Source: Cryptomeria japonica (Eukaryota > Streptophyta > Pinopsida > Cupressales > Cupressaceae). From it: a DNA stretch of 64,000 bases. This document shows, piece after piece, positions 57,721 through 64,000 of the stretch. Position numbers and translations under genes: made by a program. The notes below the pieces were generated by a model. The model made no database searches. It was not told the DNA's origin and saw only the letters and a list, made by a program, of their open reading frames with translations. Within the stretch, counting starts at the first letter, position 1, and the number at the start of each line of letters is the position of its first letter. The stretch spans positions 156,698,971-156,762,970 of the forward strand of contig NC_081411.1 of assembly GCF_030272615.1 (NCBI RefSeq), written 5' to 3'.

Positions 57721-58635
57721 ATCTATTCTAAGGTTTAGAGTATTTGGCTTTCCAAAATCTACTGCCACGTTTGATGAATTTTTTGAGCCATTGCTAGATT
57801 CAATTAACTAATATTAAATAAGAAATACAATCATATTAAAAATGAAACTGATATAATATTTAGTTTTCTCTATGATATGATTGAATCATGAATCAAAACT
57901 AATTGGTTATTATAATCAAATATATATAATACAATTAAAATAGTTATAAGGAAAGAGCATAGAGCATAGTGATAATAGATTAAGATTGATTAATTACTCA
58001 TTTAAAAGCAATATTTTATTAGATTCTATTGCCAAGTTGTAGGTTTTATTACATTCAGTTTCTTGCATGTATGTTTATCTTGTAAATAAGGTTGTAATGT
58101 CAATGCATTATAGGTTTTAATTGTTTTAAATTGTAAATAGTGCCATTTATTTATATTTATGAATACGATTTTTTTAAAAAAATTGATATCTCTTGAAATC
58201 CTCTTAATGAATTTTATTTATAAAATATAGGTATGCTAGTTAGAATAAAATTATAGAATCATATATATTATATATCAATATTAAATAATAGTCAAAAAAT
58301 ACTATGAAAATTGTAAATCTATGACAAGTTTTTAAATTGAATCTTCTAAAAAATATTTTTAAAACTAAATTTACTAAGTTTCTAGATTCATATTAAAACG
58401 ATAAACTATTATAAAATTTCATATTAAAAATTGTTAAAAATTAGAAACATTTATATCTTATCTTTTCAAAATATTCTAAATTAGTTTGTATTTTTATAAT
58501 AAATACTATAAAATTAAATATAGTAATATTATAAATTAGAATTATATTTACTTATAGTGAATTTATACTAAAACTGTTATATATACAGTTTTATGAAAAT
58601 ATAGCATGTCAATCCACTTTGTCTCATAAATTTTT
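57721..58635. other. AT-rich stretch without recognisable content
   Basis: It is strongly AT-rich with many short A and T runs. I find no ORF, repeat unit or element end in it. Confidence 0.6.
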
Positions 58636-58908
58636 GGGCACAGCTATTCTGCCTCCAAAACTGCAGTACAGTGTGCATAACACACAACTTAGTCACACGT
58701 TATACACCATTGATTTTGAAAATAATGACTCTAATTTTCCAAGTGGGCATAGTTATTCTAGTTCCAGAATTGCAGTACGGTGTACATAACATGTAAGTTA
58801 GTCATACTTTATACACCATTGATTTTGTAAACAATGGCTGTGATTTTCCAATTTTTCAATAACACAATGTATGATTTGGCATTTTTGGAGCCAGAATAGC
58901 TGTGTCCC
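58636..58908. mobile_element. Small inverted-repeat (MITE-like) element with internal direct repeat
   Basis: The left end GGGCACAGCTATTCTGCCTC is repeated inverted at 58883-58908 (complement GGGACACAGCTATTCTGGCTCC), giving about 26-bp terminal inverted repeats. Inside, two related units of about 109 bp lie head to tail (58636-58744 and 58745 to about 58853). There is no coding capacity. A target duplication is not clear; both flanks are T-rich. Confidence 0.6.
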
Positions 58909-59908
58909 TCTTTTAGTAGCATCTTTCAAAGCTTTTTTCACTACAGTTTTAGCAGGGTTAGTAGAACAAGATTCTTCCTTTACAACCAAGAACAAACATT
59001 CACTGTCTTCTTCATAATTAGATTCATTATCAAAGATATTTTCATCTTCTTTAACATAATAAACCTTCTTATTGAATTTTCCTTTGAATTCATTATTCTT
59101 TTGATTTGCAGTTCTATCAGGACATCTAGAGACATAATGACCAATCTTTCCACAATTGAAACATTTAAAGGGCAATTTACCTTTGTACTTTTTGGTTCCT
59201 TTCTTCATCCTTCTCACAAATTTCACCTCAAATTCATAAAATTTCTCTTCATCAAACTTATCAACTTCCATTGATCTAGTAGCCTTGAATGTTGTTTCTA
59301 TTCTCACACTAGTAGTACCAAATTCTCTCATCTCAAAATAAATTAAGGAGCCATACAAGTATTCTCTAGTATACTTATTTTGACTCTAGGATTCTTCTAT
59401 TACTTAAAATTTAGAGCTATAAGGTTTAGTAAGAGTTCTGAGTACCTTTTTCACAACTTCATCTTTTGGTAAGTTACCTCCAAGACCTTTGATCTCATTT
59501 ACATCATTTATCTTCTTCATGTAGATAGTCATATTGTCTTCTTCTTCCATCTACATGCATTTATATTTAGCTTTAGCATTTTGTATCATAGCTTCTTTAA
59601 TAGTATCATCTCCTTCATAAGTCTTTTTCCATTTTATCCCAAACTTCATAAGAAGATCCTAAAGAGACAACCTTTGTTAACTCAATCTTAGAAAGACAAC
59701 TAAAGATAGCATACATTATCTTTTCAAATATTCAAAATCCTTGATCTCATCTGGAGTGTTTACCCTAGACTGTGGTTAATATGACATACTTCTTTGTAAC
59801 AAACTTCCACACTTCATAGCCAAGAGAAATCAAGTAACCTTGTGTCTTCACTTTCCAGAAATCATAGTCAAATCCATCAAACATAGGGATTGTCAATTTG
59901 TGAACCAT
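58909..59908 (-). pseudogene. Copia-type gag (UBN2-like) with one zinc knuckle
   Basis: It starts MVHKLTIPMFDGFDYDFWK at 59908, the usual copia gag opening. A SSYEVWDKMEK segment follows, then (after a frameshift near 59620) YEGDDTIKEAMIQNAKAKY and DEVVKKVLRTL, all landmarks of the UBN2 gag domain. The knuckle CFNCGKIGHYVSRC is at about 59120-59160. Stops and the frameshift show that it is dead. The downstream open stretch runs a further 37 codons into the inverted-repeat element (to 58798), a chance fusion. The protein forms the particle shell and binds RNA (family knowledge). Confidence 0.8.
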
Positions 59909-59951
59909 CAAGATCTCCTCAAGCAATCATTCTCTTCTCCAAGGGACCAAA

Positions 59952-59964
59952 GATCTAATATCAA
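59952..59964 (-). other. Degenerate primer binding site of the copia fragment
   Basis: The minus strand reads TTGATATTAGATC, recognisable as a decayed TTGGTATCAGAGC, 1 bp from the LTR start at 59966. Confidence 0.5.
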
Positions 59965-59965
59965 T

Positions 59966-60904
59966 TGTTGAATATATGAATGCAAAATATAACTGAGAGG
60001 GGGAGGGGTGAATAAATTGTATTAAATCTCCAATCTAATTCCCACATCAAATCAGCAACAATTTAAGTTTAACACATAATCCGTAGAAATATATGAACAT
60101 GAAACATTAGAACACATCATACACAAACGGGACACCATATTTTACATGGAAAACCCTATGAGGGGAAAAAACCATAAAGAAGCTATTCTCAAGATATGAA
60201 GACCTATTAGGGTCACATCTGTTAAGGTAATTTTTACAAAGAAGGACTCACTACTAGACAACTCATTGTCAAAGAGAAACAAAGAAGAGGCTTATAACTG
60301 AAGGGCTCACTACAAAAAAGAAGAAGAATAAAAGAGAAAGAATCCACCATAGATACACTTTTGCAATCACAAGATCTGTAGATACCTTCAGCTCACTGCT
60401 CTTGGTAGCTAACACATGAAATCTCACACTTCTCAACACTTTTCACCAGCTCAATGTCAACTGTCAAACCGTTAAGAAGATAGGTCCTCTTTCATACACC
60501 TTCACTGCATTTCTCTTTCTTTCACAAAAAAAATATATTTACAATACCCAAACATCACTATATATATCATCTTCACATATGTAAAACCTCCCAAGATCGA
60601 CTAAGCAACTAATCAAACATAATTCATATTAGGCCAACACTAAACATTCTTGTCCTAGAGAAGAATATAGAGTGGACCACAATACATCTTAATCAAGACC
60701 AAAATGATCATTAAACACATTATACAAAAGTCCATAATCATTAGATCAACAAAGTAAAGTCTAAACACCCAAGGTCAGCCAAACCTAGAGTAAACACCTT
60801 CAAACTTGAAAATCATGATTTTGTAGCCCAAAAACATGTGCCAACTGAATCGAATGAAGCTAAGGACATTCATAACATAATTCTGAAAATGCAATGCCAG
60901 ATGT
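59966..60904 (-). repeat. Probable 5' LTR of the copia fragment
   Basis: It begins TGTTGAATATATGAATGC beside the primer site. The right border is uncertain because no partner LTR is in the window. I set it where the composition changes and a TGTAGTACCCC sequence begins. It has no gene. Confidence 0.4.
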
Positions 60905-62727
60905 AGTACCCCTTCCTCGATCAAACTTTTTAGACTCGTGTTTGACTTTAGTTGACTTTTCAGTGGATACATTATATTGTGATATTTTACATAGACTTAA
61001 TGTGATGTTGTGATATGCTTTAATTTGAGTTGCGGTGTATGTTTTTCTTGCACTAGTTCCTTAATGATGTTTAAAGGTGATTTTATTGGATTACTGACAT
61101 GGACTAACATATTTATTTTATATTTATGATGAGTTATATACATGTTTCATGTTTGTAAGTGTATGGGGTGCGAGGATATGATTTTCTTTCACCGGTGTGT
61201 TTATTGCAGTTGTATATATATGCATGTGTGGTTTGTTGATGCAAGGAATTATAGGTACAAGTACCGTGTAGGTACAAGGTTTCATCTGGACCTGGTTTCA
61301 CAGGTCTGAGCGTACCTTACTGATCCGATGGAAATGGAGGAGATAGCCCTAAGACCTGCATTTTACCGTAGTCGTGTTTAAAGTGAGCGTCCTAGTCGTT
61401 CGTCAGTTTCCCTGTTGTTTGGTATGTGAGTTGTGTGTTTACTTGAGTTATTTTAGTTGTGTATTATGTGTTTGGTAAAATTGATTATTAAATCTTAAAG
61501 TATTTAATTAGATTAAATGTGCTTTTATGCATTGGTAAATAAAAGAGATTAAATTAAATAGTACCCCTTTTGTGATTAGTCGTTAAATTGATTTGTTTAA
61601 TTTATTAACTTAGCAAATTGGATTAAATGATCATTTCCAAATTGTAAATAAAATGTTTTTTATTGAGAAAAGTTTATTTGATAGTAAAAATAAATAGATA
61701 AAATCTTTTCTTCCTCATTGACTTTTAAAAATGTAAATTGGAGTTTTAAATAAAAGAAAGAAAATCAATTTTGGAAAGAAAATCTTTTTGCATTTAACTT
61801 TATGAAAAGGATTTCATTAGTCAAAAATAATTTCAACCTAAAATAATTTTAGGTTAAAATTTTTCTTTATAAAACCATATTCTTTCACGGGAATGGGAAG
61901 AGAAGTTTTGGAAGGAAAATTTGTGCATCATTGTTGAAGGAATTTGTCCGGTTGCAAGTGGATTTCTTCTTTCAAACACATACAGGATAGCTATTCAAGG
62001 TTGGAATTTGGTTGTATACCTATTTTTTTAGAAATTGTTTGATTTAAAAAAATTCCCTGTGGGTGTTTTCATTCTTTGTTTGAAAACTCTTCAATTTTTT
62101 TATTTAAAAAGGAAAGGAATGTTTAAATTTGGCATTGCATCCTTTTGTGTTTGGTTTCAAATTAGTTTCTTGTTTGTGGGGAAAAGAATTGGTTTCAGAT
62201 TAGTTTTGTGAATCTTTCCTATGTGTTGAAAACCAGAAAAATTAATTTTTAAATCTTTCTATTTGGAGTTAAATGTAAAAATTAGTTTACTTATTGTTTT
62301 GATTTGGGGAAAATTATTATCTATTATATTCACCCCTATAAGGGGTTATGCTGCCCAAATTTTGCCAGATTTGGTTGCCTAGGAGTGGAAATAGTTTTCA
62401 AAATTTATCATTCCTCTATTTAATTGACTGAGAAATTTATTCTCAGCATATTGGTATTGGGGGTTTGTGTTTTAAACATAAATGAAAGAGAAAAATTTAA
62501 TTATGTTGTTAGTATTTGGACTTGGAAAAAATTTTAGTCTATTTTGCCTGGGTCTCATTAGTTTCTAGGAAATGTTTTTTATTTTTGTAAAAACATAAAT
62601 TTAATTTTAAACAAAATTAGTAATGCGATTTGAAAAAATATATATATTTAAATATTCACGTGAGATGGGGGAGCCAGGGCTCGACCCATCCTCATGATAG
62701 GGGGGCGTAGCCCTATGAGGAGCAATG

Positions 62728-62765
62728 CTCACATATGTGAGACAACGTTGCCTCACATATGTGAG
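62728..62765. repeat. 38-bp near-perfect palindrome
   Basis: Two copies of the perfect 14-bp palindrome CTCACATATGTGAG flank ACAACGTTGC. The whole is self-complementary except at one mismatched pair either side of CAACGTTG. Confidence 0.85.
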
Positions 62766-62945
62766 TAGCACCACACAAGCGCCTCACCTCTTTGAAAAGG
62801 GGGGCCCACGGAGTTGTGAAAAGCCATGTGAGTTGTTAATTAAAATTTTTATTTTTATTTATTTATTTTGTAATATTAAATTATAATTAATATAAATAAT
62901 TATATATATATATAATTTCATGTTAGTTTTAAATTTTTTTTTTTA

Positions 62946-62948
<3 letters not shown>

Positions 62949-62987
<39 letters not shown>
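62949..62987. repeat. (AT)n microsatellite
   Basis: It is an uninterrupted alternation of A and T of 39 bp. A shorter TA run lies near 62900-62914. Confidence 0.95.
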
Positions 62988-62989
<2 letters not shown>

Positions 62990-64000
62990 TTGATTTGGAA
63001 AATTAGAATTGAGATTTTATTTTTAAAAACAAATGGAAATGATTATTCTATTTTGGAAAATATAAATAATAGATTAATAAATAAATAAGTTAATTTTTTT
63101 TTATATATGTATATCAAATGTGCATATTTATATAAAAGAAAATTTTGGGTTTTAATTTATCATGAGATGGTGATTTTTAAATTTGGTATTTTTGAAAATA
63201 GAGGAATTAGAAAATCTTGGTTGATTGGCATTTTTAAACAAAATTGAAAATAGATGTGCGTGTTTAATTACTGAAGTCGCATTTATTTTCAAAATGCAAG
63301 TCTTTGGTCAGTTTATTAAATGTGGTTATATGGTGGTTTTCATGGTTGTGCATTTCTCGTGTCAATGTTTTGTCATTTGGTTAACCTTATGGGAGGGTTG
63401 ATTTTGACCAAGTGGCTTTCTACGGTATTGAACTCCATGTACTGTTTTATGTGTATACCTTGGTTTTGGGAGATCATGTGATTTTGGTTAAGTGTCATAT
63501 GGGAGAGTGGCTTTTGATTAGGGGTTGCACCCAAAGTGATTAGCTGGGTAACCCATAGAAAGTTTGTTTAAGTAAGTGGTGACTTAATAATATTTAGGGG
63601 GCTTGGTAGATGAAACACTAAATAAGATAGTTATGCCTCACTCATGGTTGAGCGCTAGTATAGACTCAGGATGCAGCAAGAAGGCCTGTAATGGAAAACC
63701 AACAACCTTCTCCTCATGAAAGGATTGTTTGGGTCCACATGAGACTTGGATGGGGTGGGGGGTTCGGGAGAGGTTACTAGGATAACCCATGATGGAGGTC
63801 GGGACCTATGGAGGCCTGTCAGGATAACCATACCAAGCTATGTGATGAAAATCTTCCCTTATGGTCACTAATGTATAGTCTTGATGATTTTCCCTGTTTT
63901 GATGTGGAGTCATGTTCTACGAGTTTACTGTTTGTGAGTTGATCTGATGTTTTGTGAGACCATGTATTCTTTCCTTGTTTTCTAGTGGGTCTTAGTGCTA

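Larger units (their letters stand above)
58909..60904 (-). mobile_element. 5' fragment of a Ty1-copia element
   Basis: On the minus strand it shows an LTR from 59966 rightwards (outer end not fixed; at or before about 60904), a degenerate Met-tRNA primer site and a gag pseudogene that stops abruptly at the inverted-repeat element. Pol and the 3' LTR are missing. Confidence 0.65.
60905..64000 (+). other. Long non-coding stretch, possibly part of a large LTR
   Basis: From TGTAGTACCCCTTCCTCG onward there is no ORF of note. The opening resembles the TGTAACACCC-type starts of large gypsy (Del/Tekay) LTRs, which is only suggestive. It contains long T/A-rich tracts, a GC-rich island with a palindrome (62660-62830) and AT microsatellites. 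No second copy or target duplication is visible. Confidence 0.3.

Noticed and set aside
58798-58908. C-terminal extension of the copia gag ORF
   Set aside because: The last 37 codons are read from the inverted-repeat element and are a chance fusion.
62660-62700. tRNA-like B box near GGGCTCGACCC (possible SINE)
   Set aside because: It has a mismatch in the core, and there is no matching A box or A-rich tail at a fitting distance.
1-64000. CRISPR arrays, rRNA genes, bacterial operons or host genes with introns
   Set aside because: I searched by reading for regular short spaced repeats, conserved rRNA/tRNA segments and host gene families and found none.

Overview
The window looks like nuclear DNA of a seed plant that is built almost entirely from nested retroelements. 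I see no host gene, rRNA or tRNA gene, or CRISPR array. Plant-type Tat/Ogre-like Ty3-gypsy, Sirevirus-like and copia elements, an L1-type LINE and AT-rich filler with degenerate CCCTAA-type repeats fit a very large plant genome. A gymnosperm is my best guess, but the sequence alone does not prove it.

Layout. Positions 1-3244 hold the 3' half of a Sirevirus-like element (A, + strand). From 3245 to 44849 lies one L1-type LINE (+ strand), split into three pieces by two complete insertions, with A abutting its ORF1. Element B (4869-12881, minus strand, same family as A, TSD AAATA) sits in the LINE endonuclease. Element C (15074-43231, minus strand, TSD GGGTA) sits in the LINE reverse transcriptase. 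C is a tandem LTR-internal-LTR-internal-LTR array with a period of exactly 11582 bp. Its LTRs are 4994 bp and its internal regions 6588 bp. To the right is a degenerate CCCTAA/AAATTGAACC minisatellite field (44850-46157, 53872-54044, 57517-57720), interrupted by element D (46158-53866, TSD GAACC) and by the small non-coding element E (54050-57511, TSD AATCC). The right end holds AT-rich DNA, a small inverted-repeat element (58636-58908), a 5' copia fragment with a decayed gag (58909 to about 60904), and a long AT-rich stretch (60905-64000) that may be part of a large LTR.

How the parts work together. C encodes a complete gag-protease-aRNase H-RT-RNase H-integrase polyprotein of 2112 residues in one frame. 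A few nonsense codons break it, and there are no frameshifts. Each C LTR also carries an ORF of about 1057 codons. A, B and D have no recognisable protease, RT or integrase. B and D have a coiled-coil, multi-zinc-knuckle gag followed by a second ORF of about 1090-1120 codons; of A only the second-ORF end is present. They must have been mobilised in trans. The LTR-borne ORF of C and the second ORF of B and D look like distant relatives (a plant-mobile-domain-like core with a coiled-coil tail). This is the most interesting pattern in the window.
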